Shown here: positions 1 through 5,094 of the stretch, piece by piece
How positions within the stretch are numbered: the stretch's first letter is position 1
How the letters are laid out: every line of letters begins with the position of its first letter
Assembly: GCA_031278665.1 (NCBI GenBank)
Contig: JAITKC010000020.1
Span: forward strand, 1-5,094
DNA: 5,094 bases
Origin: Bifidobacteriaceae bacterium
Lineage (GTDB): Bacteria; Actinomycetota; Actinomycetes; Actinomycetales; WQXJ01
Direction of reading: 5' to 3'
Program-made: the position numbers and the translations under genes
Notes under the pieces: generated by a model
Database searches by the model: none
Seen by the model: only the letters and a program-made list of their open reading frames with translations
Told to the model about the DNA's origin: nothing

Positions 1-129
1 GAAGGCGTAGGAGTCGGCCAGCAGCGGCGTGATGTCCTTAAACACCACGCCGGCTTGGGGGAAGTCGGGGATGTCGCGAGTGTGGGTCCGGGTCAGGTCG
101 CGGACTTGTTCGGGCGAGATCGAGTTCAC
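1..129 (-). CDS. apt: Adenine phosphoribosyltransferase, N-terminal part (3' end outside window)
   Basis: Adenine phosphoribosyltransferase makes AMP from adenine and PRPP in cytoplasmic purine salvage. Only the first 43 codons are present, and the frame is open to the left edge. The start is GTG at 129-127, chosen because a GAGGTG Shine-Dalgarno sequence at 140-135 sits 5 bases upstream; a GTG inside that SD runs into a stop two codons later. The recognisable part is the family N-terminus, DIPDFPQAGVVFKDITPLL, at about residues 20-38, matching the Ile-Pro-Asp-[YF]-Pro...Gly-[IV]-x-F-[KR]-Asp-[IV]-Thr signature of Apt enzymes. The catalytic PRPP-binding loop is beyond the window and cannot be checked. 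It follows secF by 57 bases. The order secF-apt (often then relA) is usual in actinobacteria, which supports the call. The identity rests on about 20 conserved residues but is quite specific. Confidence 0.88.
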   Translation of the reverse strand, partial: MNSISPEQVRDLTRTHTRDIPDFPQAGVVFKDITPLLADSYAF

Positions 130-164
130 TGTTTCACCTCGTGGGGTTGGCTTGGCGCCGCCAG

Positions 165-181
165 CCGGGCCGACGGCCCGG
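165..181 (-). terminator. GC-rich hairpin in the secF-apt spacer; possible terminator or attenuating/stabilising stem
   Basis: Arms at 165-171 and 175-181 are perfectly complementary (7 bp) around a 3-base loop. Two more pairs (164 with 183, 163 with 184) form if base 182 is bulged. In the transcript the stem begins a few bases after the secF stop (189-187) and ends about 24 bases before the apt ribosome binding site. No U-rich tract follows, so a classical intrinsic terminator is not shown. Many high-GC organisms have stems without U-tracts at gene ends, so it may partly terminate, or protect the secDF message from 3' decay. Function is inferred from position only. Confidence 0.4.
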
Positions 182-186
182 GCTTG

Positions 187-1305
187 TCATTTCTCCGACC
201 GCGACGAGCGCGGCTGGCGGCGCGGCTGGGCGCCGTGGCCCCGGTGGGCGCCGGCGCGCAGCGCCCCGATGCCGGCGATCGCCGCCGTGCCGATGCCGGC
301 GTCCGCGCCGGCCGCGATCGCCGCCGCCCGTTTCGCCAGGACCCGCTCGCCGTGTTCGCGAATCTTCGGCTGGCGGTTGCGCAAGGCCACCTCCAACGGC
401 GTGGCCAGGAAGATCGAGGAGTAAGTGCCGGCCGCCATTCCGACGAACAGCGCCAGCGATATGTCCTGTAGCGAGGACGGCCCGAGCAGCGCCCAGCCGA
501 TGAACAAGATGGCCGCCACCGGCAGCAGCGCCACCACCGAAGTGTTAATCGAACGCACCATGGTCTGGTTGACCGCCAGGTTGGCGGCCTCGCCGTAGGT
601 GTACTGCGACTGGTCGAGCACGCCTTCGGTGTTCTCGCGGACTTTGTCGAAGACCACGACCGTGTCGTACATCGAGTAGCCGAGCACCGTCAGGAAGCCG
701 ATCAGAGTCGCCGGCGTGACCTCGAAGCCGACGGCGGCGTAGACCCCGACGGTGACGATCAGGTCGTGTAACAGCGCGGTGATAGCCGAAACCGCCATCG
801 CCCAGTTCCGGAAATACAAGATCATCGCGATCGCGACCAGGGCCAAGAAGATAATCGAGCCCCGCAGCGCCTTGCCGGAGACGTCCGATCCCCAAGAGGC
901 CGAGACCATCTGGTTCGACACCTCGGTGGTGGCGACCCCGTAGGCCTGGGCCAGGGCGGTCTTGAGTTCCTGGGTTTGGTCATTCGACAACTTGCCGACC
1001 TGCACCCGCACGCCGCCGTCGCCCAAACTGGTGACTTTCGGGGAGGAGTCGGCGCCAAGGACGTCGCGGGCCGCGTCGAGGGCCGGGGACTGCTCGGTCG
1101 AGGTGGTGCCGACCACCCGGAACTCGGTGCCGCCGACGAACTCCATGCCCAGTTCCAAACCGGGTTTGAAGAGCAGCCCGCCGCAGACGATCACCACGCC
1201 GATGGCGACGCCAAGCCAGATCTTGATTTTCGGCACCACGGCGTACGAACGTCGGCCGGTGTAGAGGTCGTTGCCCCACCCAGCGAATCCCTTAGCCATC
1301 GCCAT
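187..1305 (-). CDS. secF: Protein translocase subunit SecF
   Basis: SecF pairs with SecD in the cytoplasmic membrane to form the proton-motive-force-driven accessory pump of the SecYEG translocon. The product is 372 aa. Predicted membrane spans: TM1 about 27-46, then an extracytoplasmic P1 domain (about 47-147) opening with GMEFVGGTEFRV (53-64), then TM2 148-165, TM3 168-192, TM4 199-219, TM5 253-273 and TM6 281-303. The core signature is LTVLGYSMYDTVVVFDKVREN (205-225, quoted by key residues Gly209, Tyr210, Asp214, Arg223). Asp214 in TM4 and Arg251 in NQTMVRSINTS align with residues implicated in proton coupling in characterised SecDF. Tyr213 replaces the proteobacterial Asn, as is common in actinobacteria. 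The ATG at 1305 is preferred over an in-frame ATG at 1299 because GGAGG lies 6 bases upstream of the former. The start overlaps the secD end by 14 bases, which suggests translational coupling. A 64-residue tail after TM6 is Ala/Gly-rich, then basic. Confidence 0.97.
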   Translation of the reverse strand: MAMAKGFAGWGNDLYTGRRSYAVVPKIKIWLGVAIGVVIVCGGLLFKPGLELGMEFVGGTEFRVVGTTSTEQSPALDAARDVLGADSSPKVTSLGDGGVRVQVGKLSNDQTQELKTALAQAYGVATTEVSNQMVSASWGSDVSGKALRGSIIFLALVAIAMILYFRNWAMAVSAITALLHDLIVTVGVYAAVGFEVTPATLIGFLTVLGYSMYDTVVVFDKVRENTEGVLDQSQYTYGEAANLAVNQTMVRSINTSVVALLPVAAILFIGWALLGPSSLQDISLALFVGMAAGTYSSIFLATPLEVALRNRQPKIREHGERVLAKRAAAIAAGADAGIGTAAIAGIGALRAGAHRGHGAQPRRQPRSSRSEK

Positions 1306-3430
1306 CGCCCCCCTCCGCGTCGTCTTCGGCCGCTCGGGCGCGTTCGGCGGCCCGGCGTTTGCGCTCGGCTATCGACAGGCCGGCCTCGCCCGGCGCCGGC
1401 CCCTTGCCCGGGCCGGCCGGTTCGCCGCCGACAGCCTTGGCGCCCGATGCCGTCGCGGCGCCGACGCTGGCCGGCTCGGCCGCGTCCGGCTCGCCCGGCG
1501 CGCCCGCCGGAGTCCGGGCGAAACGTCCGCGCCCGACGTAGCGGCTCGCCCCGGGCGCGCCCAGACGGTACGGGTCAAGCCCCGACCAGGGGTGTCCGCC
1601 GCCCCAGAAACCGGTTCTGGCCAGCAACACCACCATCGGGTGGGTGAACAGCATGACCACCACCAGGTCCATCACGGTGGTCAGCCCGAGTGTGAAGGCG
1701 AAACCGCGGACCCCCCCGACGGCCACCATGTAGAGCACGATCGCGGCGATGAAGTTGACCGCGTCCGAGGCCAGGATGGTCCGCCGGGCGCGCAGCCAGG
1801 CCAGATCGACGGCCTGGCCGATGCTCCGGCCGACCCGCAGCTCGTCGCGAATGCGTTCGAAGTAGACGATGAACGAGTCGGCGGTGATGCCGATGGCGAC
1901 AATCAAGCCGGCCACGCCGGCCAGCGACAGCCGGTAGCCCTGCAGCCAGCCGAGCAGGACGATGGTGCCATAGGAGATGCCGATCGCCAGGATCAGCGAC
2001 ATGACGGTGACCACCGACAGCGCCCGATACTGCAAGAAGGAGTAGATGGCGACCAGGATCATGCCGATCAGCCCCGCCCACAGGCCGACTTCGAGTTGTT
2101 CGGAGCCGGCCGTGGCCGAGATCTGATCCTGCGACTCGACGTTGAAGTTGATCGGCAACGAGCCGAACTTCAGCTGGTCGGCCAGCGTCTTGGAGGTCTG
2201 CTGGGTGAACGATCCGGAGATCTGGGCCTTGCCGGTCAAAATCGGGTCGTTGCAGACCTCCGGGGCCGAGATGACGACATCGTCCAACACGATCGCGAAC
2301 TGCCGTTTCGGGTCGTCGGCATTGGCCGCGCAAGCCGCGTCGAGTTTGGTGGTGACCTCGCCGAACTGTTTGCCGCCGGCCGAGTTGAACTCGATGTCGA
2401 CCACCCACTGGCCGGTCGTGTTGCCCTGTTGGGTGGTCGCCATACCGTTGTTGGCCTGGGTCAGCTCCGAGCCTTGGACCATCACCGGACCCAAGATATA
2501 GGCGACCGTGCCGGAGGCGTCGCAGGTCACCAACGGTTTGTCGGGGTCCGAGGGGGCGTTGCCCCGGGTCGAGCCGACCATCGCGCAGTTGATCGTATCG
2601 GCCACGGTCTGGGCCTTGGCGGCGTCCTCGGTGATGCCGGTGGCCGTCTTCTGCGCGACTGTCGCCGCCGAGTCCTCGAGGTAGCTGGCGTATTCTTCGG
2701 CCACGGCGGCGTAGACGACCTCCTCGTTCAGGCCGTTCTCCAGCCGGGAGGTGTAAGCCGGGTCGGGCGGAACGGCCATGTAGCCGGTCGACGCGTCGAT
2801 TTTCGAGGTCGGGCTGGGCGCCGGCGAGGGGCTGGCGGACTCTTCGGCCGCCGTCGGCTCGGCGCTGGATTCATCGCCCTCGGTTGCCTCGTCGCCCTCG
2901 GTTGCCTCATCGCCTTCGGTTGACTCATCGCCTTCGGTCGACTCGTCGCCCTCCGCGCTGGGCGTCGGCGAGGGTGTGTAGGAGGGATTCGGGTACAGGC
3001 GCTGCGCCCAGGCGTCCTGCTGGACGGCCGTGGCGCCGGTGACGTAGAGCACCGTCCGGAACGTCATCTGGGCCGATTTCGTCACCAGGTCGAGGTCGTC
3101 CTGGCTGGGGGTGCCGGGAATCGACACGACGATATTCGAACTGCCCTGGCGCACGATTTCGGGTTCGACCACCCCAGACGAGTTCACCCGCGAGTCGATT
3201 ATCGTGATCGCCTGATCGATCTGCTCGGTTGTGATCTCAGCGTTCGAGTCAGTCGCCTGCGGGGTCAGGACTAGCTGGGTGCCGCCCTCGAGATCGAGGG
3301 CGAACTTTGGAAGCAGCGTCGTCTTACCCGCGGCCGTGCCAATTCCAAGCGCCCCGAACAGGGCGACGACCAAGGCGGCCAACACCAGCAAAGTGCGGAC
3401 CGGCCGGGCCTTTCGTGAGTTTGTAGCCAC
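1292..3430 (-). CDS. secD: Protein translocase subunit SecD with acidic repeat insert
   Basis: SecD is the larger half of the SecDF pump and captures exported chains on the outer side of the membrane. It has 712 aa, clearly longer than the roughly 600 aa usual for separate SecD proteins. TM1 is about 13-33. The periplasmic-type domain opens with KFALDLEGGTQLVL (42-55) and includes ISAPEV (387-392), TGKAQISGSFT (399-409) and KFGSLPINF (421-429). TM2 is 448-467, TM3 471-494, TM4 500-523 with Asp518 in ITADSFIVYFERIRDEL (the proton-pathway Asp), TM5 555-574 and TM6 579-606. Residues 150-210 are a Pro/Ser/Thr/Glu linker carrying five hexapeptide repeats, and 611-712 form a long cytoplasmic Gly/Ala/Pro tail ending in a charged helix. 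The start is GTG at 3430-3428, with AAGGAAG at 3447-3441 about 10 bases upstream. It lies 45 bases after yajC and overlaps secF, which indicates one operon. Confidence 0.97.
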   Translation of the reverse strand: MATNSRKARPVRTLLVLAALVVALFGALGIGTAAGKTTLLPKFALDLEGGTQLVLTPQATDSNAEITTEQIDQAITIIDSRVNSSGVVEPEIVRQGSSNIVVSIPGTPSQDDLDLVTKSAQMTFRTVLYVTGATAVQQDAWAQRLYPNPSYTPSPTPSAEGDESTEGDESTEGDEATEGDEATEGDESSAEPTAAEESASPSPAPSPTSKIDASTGYMAVPPDPAYTSRLENGLNEEVVYAAVAEEYASYLEDSAATVAQKTATGITEDAAKAQTVADTINCAMVGSTRGNAPSDPDKPLVTCDASGTVAYILGPVMVQGSELTQANNGMATTQQGNTTGQWVVDIEFNSAGGKQFGEVTTKLDAACAANADDPKRQFAIVLDDVVISAPEVCNDPILTGKAQISGSFTQQTSKTLADQLKFGSLPINFNVESQDQISATAGSEQLEVGLWAGLIGMILVAIYSFLQYRALSVVTVMSLILAIGISYGTIVLLGWLQGYRLSLAGVAGLIVAIGITADSFIVYFERIRDELRVGRSIGQAVDLAWLRARRTILASDAVNFIAAIVLYMVAVGGVRGFAFTLGLTTVMDLVVVMLFTHPMVVLLARTGFWGGGHPWSGLDPYRLGAPGASRYVGRGRFARTPAGAPGEPDAAEPASVGAATASGAKAVGGEPAGPGKGPAPGEAGLSIAERKRRAAERARAAEDDAEGGDGDG
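2870..2959 (-). repeat. In-frame 18-bp tandem repeat, five units, inside secD
   Basis: Five consecutive 18-base units encode SecD residues 158-187 as SAEGDE, STEGDE, STEGDE, ATEGDE, ATEGDE. The middle units are nearly identical in DNA (units 2 and 3 differ by one base, in the first codon), which suggests recent slippage duplication. The first unit is the most diverged. All changes keep the frame, and the Glu-Gly-Asp-Glu core is invariant. The repeat sits in a Pro/Ser-rich linker in the extracytoplasmic domain between TM1 and TM2. It is likely disordered and highly negatively charged. Confidence 0.93.
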
Positions 3431-3475
3431 CAGTGTGCTTCTTCCTTAGGGACTGAGTTGCCAGGCGGGTCGGGC

Positions 3476-3949
3476 TCAGCCGTTCTTGGGCCCCGGTTCG
3501 GCCTCGTCGGCCCCGGCGGCGTCGGCGTCATCGTCGCCACTCGTCGGCTCGTCCTCGTCGGGCCGGGCGTCGTCGCCGGTCGCCGGCTCGTCCTCGTCGA
3601 CCGGATACGGCTCGGTCAAATTGGCCCACTCCTCATCGGAGACCTCGGACTTGATGGCCCGGCGCAAATAGGCGGACTCGTCGCCGCTCGGCGACATCAG
3701 CGTCAACACGTCGCCTTGGACCCCGGTGATGATCCCGATCATGCCGCCAACGGTCATCACGCGCTGGCCGACGTCGAGCGAACGGCGGAAGTCGCCCTGC
3801 TGCTGTTGCTGCTTCTTATTGCGCCGCGACATGAACCACATCAAGGCGATCATCCCGACCAGGAAGATCAGCATCAAATAGTTGCCGCCTCCCCCGGTCG
3901 TCGCCTCGCCTTCCTCGGCGGCCAACCAGGCGGCATCGGAAATAGTCAA
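3476..3949 (-). CDS. yajC: Preprotein translocase accessory subunit YajC
   Basis: YajC is a small single-span membrane protein that associates with SecD-SecF at the Sec translocon; its exact role is unclear in the family. From the TTG start chosen here it is 157 aa. A short N-terminal segment (1-21) precedes one strong membrane span (about 22-40, YLMLIFLVGMIALMWFM), then the basic-Gln stretch RRNKKQQQQQ (42-51), then the conserved cytoplasmic domain with LDVGQRVMTVGGMIGIITGV (58-77), the typical YajC block. Residues 113-157 form an Asp/Glu-rich tail, making the protein longer than the roughly 110 aa of E. coli YajC. TTG at 3949-3947 is preferred over the in-frame GTG at 3958-3956 because the GAGGAG ribosome binding site overlaps that GTG. 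Position directly before secD supports the call. The tail carries a 13-residue duplication. Confidence 0.95.
   Translation of the reverse strand: MTISDAAWLAAEEGEATTGGGGNYLMLIFLVGMIALMWFMSRRNKKQQQQQGDFRRSLDVGQRVMTVGGMIGIITGVQGDVLTLMSPSGDESAYLRRAIKSEVSDEEWANLTEPYPVDEDEPATGDDARPDEDEPTSGDDDADAAGADEAEPGPKNG
3521..3598 (-). repeat. 39-bp in-frame duplication in the yajC acidic tail
   Basis: YajC residues 118-130 (DEDEPATGDDARP) and 131-143 (DEDEPTSGDDDAD) are two adjacent 13-residue units. At the DNA level, 16 identical bases occur at 3545-3560 and 3584-3599, exactly 39 bases apart, so this is a true nucleotide duplication and not only similar composition. The remainder of each unit has diverged. 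Both units lie in the predicted cytoplasmic, disordered tail. Confidence 0.8.
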
Positions 3950-3957
3950 CGAAAACA

Positions 3958-3963
3958 CTCCTC
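3958..3963 (-). promoter_or_regulatory. yajC ribosome binding site (decides the start codon)
   Basis: GAGGAG on the minus strand reads from 3963 to 3958. Its last base is the G of the upstream GTG candidate, leaving no spacing for that start. The TTG at 3949-3947 is 8 bases downstream, a normal distance. This is why yajC is annotated from TTG and three codons shorter than the longest frame. Confidence 0.75.
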
Positions 3964-3984
3964 AATCGGTGGGCTGCGGAAAAG

Positions 3985-3990
3985 ACATTA
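3985..3990 (-). promoter_or_regulatory. Candidate -10 box upstream of yajC
   Basis: TAATGT on the minus strand fits the actinobacterial TAnnnT -10 consensus and would place a transcription start about 30 bases before the yajC start. No convincing TTGACA-like -35 is seen 16-19 bases upstream. A second TAnnnT (TAGACT, 4007-4002) also lacks a -35. The 165-base gap after ruvB makes a separate yajC-secD-secF promoter plausible, but the box alone is weak evidence. Confidence 0.3.
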
Positions 3991-4023
3991 CGTCCGGGGC
4001 GAGTCTAGCGCCTAGCGGCCGCC

Positions 4024-4066
4024 CCGGGCTTCGCCAGCCCGGCCGGGCGACCTCGAAGTCCGGCCG
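4024..4066 (-). other. Two overlapping, mutually exclusive inverted repeats in the ruvB-yajC spacer
   Basis: Hairpin A pairs 4024-4030 with 4036-4042 (7 bp, 5-base loop). Hairpin B pairs 4040-4046 with 4060-4066 (7 bp, 13-base loop). They share bases 4040-4042, so only one can form fully at a time. In transcript order B comes first and A second, ending about 75 bases before the yajC start. No U-tract follows A. It could be the ruvB terminator region or an mRNA leader switch, or it could be chance pairing in very GC-rich DNA. Confidence 0.35.
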
Positions 4067-4114
4067 AGGCGGCGAAAAGACGCCTGGGCGCGGCCAAGAC
4101 CGACGGCATCGGCG

Positions 4115-5094
4115 TCACCGGGGAGGCGCGGCGTCAAGGTGGGCGTAGGCGTCGAGGGTGGCGAGGCGCCCGCGCGGGGTGCGGGCGATCAAGCCCTCGC
4201 GCAGCAGATACGGCTCGACCACGGTCTCAATCGTGTCGGGTTCCTCGCCCACCGCCGCCGCCAGGGTGGTCAACCCGACCGGCTGGCCGGCGAAACGATG
4301 CGCCAAAACTTCGAGGATGGCGCGGTCCAGCCGGTCCAGCCCGCGCCGGTCCACCTGGTAGACGGCCAGAGCGGCCAGGGCGGCGGCCAGATCGGCCACG
4401 CCGGAGCCGCGAACCTGGGCCCAGTCGCGCACCCGCCGCAACAGGCGGTTGGCGATCCGGGGGGTGCCGCGCGAACGCGAGGCGACCTCGCGGGCGGCGT
4501 CCGGCGTGACTGACAGGTCGAGCAGCGCCGCCGACCGCGTGATCACCCGCTCCAACTCCGGCGCCGAGTAATAGTCGAGTTGGCCGGTGAAGCCGAAGCG
4601 GTCCCTCAGCGGCGCCGGCAGCAGACCCGACCGGGTGGTGGCGCCGACAACTGTGAAAGTCGGCAAGGTCAGAGGGATCGCGTTGGCCCCCGGCCCTTTG
4701 CCGACCACCACATCGACCCGGAAATCTTCCATCGCCACGTAGAGCATCTCTTCGACCGGCCGCGCCAGGCGGTGGATCTCGTCCACGAACAGGACCTCGC
4801 CGTGTTCCAGCGAAGTCAACACCGCCGCCAAGTCGCCGGCGTGTTGGATGGCCGGGCCGGACGTGACCCGCATCGAGACGCCCAGCTCGGCGGCGATGAT
4901 CATCGACAAAGTCGTCTTGCCCAGTCCGGGCGGACCGGACAACAGCACGTGGTCCGGCGCCGCCCCCCTTCCTTTCGCGGCCTCAAGCACCAGTGAGAGC
5001 TGTTCGCGGACGACCTGCTGGCCGACAAACTCGCTCAAGTTCTTGGGACGCAGCGCCGCCTCGATGGCCCGCTCGGTCCCGGACGCGCCGGGCG
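4115..5094 (-). CDS. ruvB: Holliday junction branch migration ATPase RuvB (5' end outside window)
   Basis: RuvB is the hexameric AAA+ motor that, with RuvA, drives branch migration of Holliday junctions during recombinational repair in the cytoplasm. The frame is open to the right edge: 325 residues are visible and the true start lies outside. A TTG at 5038 is internal, since conserved RuvB sequence ([15 protein letters not shown]) runs across it. Numbering from the first full codon (5092): Walker A GPPGLGKT 53-60, Walker B with DEIH at 104-107, sensor 1 GATTR 150-154, LRDRFG with the arginine finger 162-167, and sensor 2 [11 protein letters not shown] 210-220. The C-terminal winged-helix DNA-binding domain runs from about 251 ([10 protein letters not shown]) and includes RTPRGR near the end. 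All ATPase motifs are intact. The family is usually about 340 aa, so only some 20 residues are missing. The gene is followed by yajC after about 165 bases; ruvCA would be expected just outside the window. Confidence 0.98.
   Translation of the reverse strand, partial: PGASGTERAIEAALRPKNLSEFVGQQVVREQLSLVLEAAKGRGAAPDHVLLSGPPGLGKTTLSMIIAAELGVSMRVTSGPAIQHAGDLAAVLTSLEHGEVLFVDEIHRLARPVEEMLYVAMEDFRVDVVVGKGPGANAIPLTLPTFTVVGATTRSGLLPAPLRDRFGFTGQLDYYSAPELERVITRSAALLDLSVTPDAAREVASRSRGTPRIANRLLRRVRDWAQVRGSGVADLAAALAALAVYQVDRRGLDRLDRAILEVLAHRFAGQPVGLTTLAAAVGEEPDTIETVVEPYLLREGLIARTPRGRLATLDAYAHLDAAPPR

Noticed and set aside
976..1647. 223-codon open frame on the plus strand across the secD-secF junction
   Set aside because: Antisense shadow of conserved SecF and the SecD tail; Arg/Pro-rich low-complexity translation with no recognisable domain.
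1271..2923. 550-codon open frame on the plus strand
   Set aside because: It is antisense to secD and the start of secF, whose membrane spans and family motifs are unmistakable. Its His/Asp/Arg/Gly-heavy composition is the usual mirror of GC-biased codons, and no family is recognisable.
3431..3475. Separate promoter for secD in the yajC-secD gap
   Set aside because: The 45-base gap contains the secD ribosome binding site but no recognisable -10/-35 pair; a shared operon is the simpler reading.
3458..4015. 185-codon open frame on the plus strand opposite yajC
   Set aside because: The Leu run in its translation is simply the antisense of the YajC Gln codons; yajC on the other strand has clear family motifs and a ribosome binding site.
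5036..5038. TTG as the real start of ruvB
   Set aside because: Conserved RuvB sequence continues upstream of it without a stop, and starting here would leave the protein about 35 residues short of the family.
5036..5046. Possible one-base frameshift near the TTG at 5038 in ruvB
   Set aside because: The short T run here is easy to miscount. The reading that fits the stated 5094-base length gives an uninterrupted RuvB frame with the conserved [12 protein letters not shown], so the gene is treated as intact and merely cut by the window edge.
1..5094. tRNA, rRNA, CRISPR, insertion sequence or toxin-antitoxin genes
   Set aside because: No cloverleaf-like segments, spaced direct repeats, transposase motifs or terminal inverted repeats were seen; nearly all bases are accounted for by five housekeeping genes.

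Overview
This is a strongly GC-rich window. All supported genes lie on the minus strand, and three of the four starts inside it are non-ATG (GTG or TTG). The order is ruvB - yajC - secD - secF - apt, read from the right edge to the left edge. That order, the SecD and SecF sequence variants (a Tyr-Asp pair where proteobacterial SecF has Asn-Asp, and a Pro/Ser/Thr-rich linker in SecD) and the codon bias point to a high-GC actinobacterium. The genus cannot be named from sequence alone.

Layout in the direction of transcription. Positions 5094-4115 hold ruvB, the Holliday-junction branch-migration motor, with its 5' end outside the window. Positions 4114-3950 are a spacer with GC-rich inverted repeats, a weak -10-like box and one doubtful small reading frame. 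Positions 3949-3476 hold yajC, 3430-1292 secD, and 1305-187 secF, which overlaps the secD end by 14 bases. Positions 186-130 are a short spacer with a strong hairpin. Positions 129-1 are the first 43 codons of apt, which runs off the left edge.

YajC, SecD and SecF are the accessory membrane proteins of the SecYEG translocon. SecD and SecF form a proton-driven pump that helps pull exported proteins out on the far side of the membrane, and YajC is their small single-pass partner. RuvB and Apt are housekeeping neighbours (recombination and purine salvage) that commonly flank this cluster in actinobacteria. No functional link to export is implied.

I see no RNA gene, mobile element, CRISPR array or foreign-looking island. 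The locus is an ordinary core region. The points that deserve a second look are an acidic hexapeptide tandem repeat inside the extracytoplasmic domain of SecD, a separate 13-residue duplication in the acidic tail of YajC, long low-complexity C-terminal tails on SecD and SecF, and the structured spacers before yajC and before apt. None of these by itself amounts to a new system.
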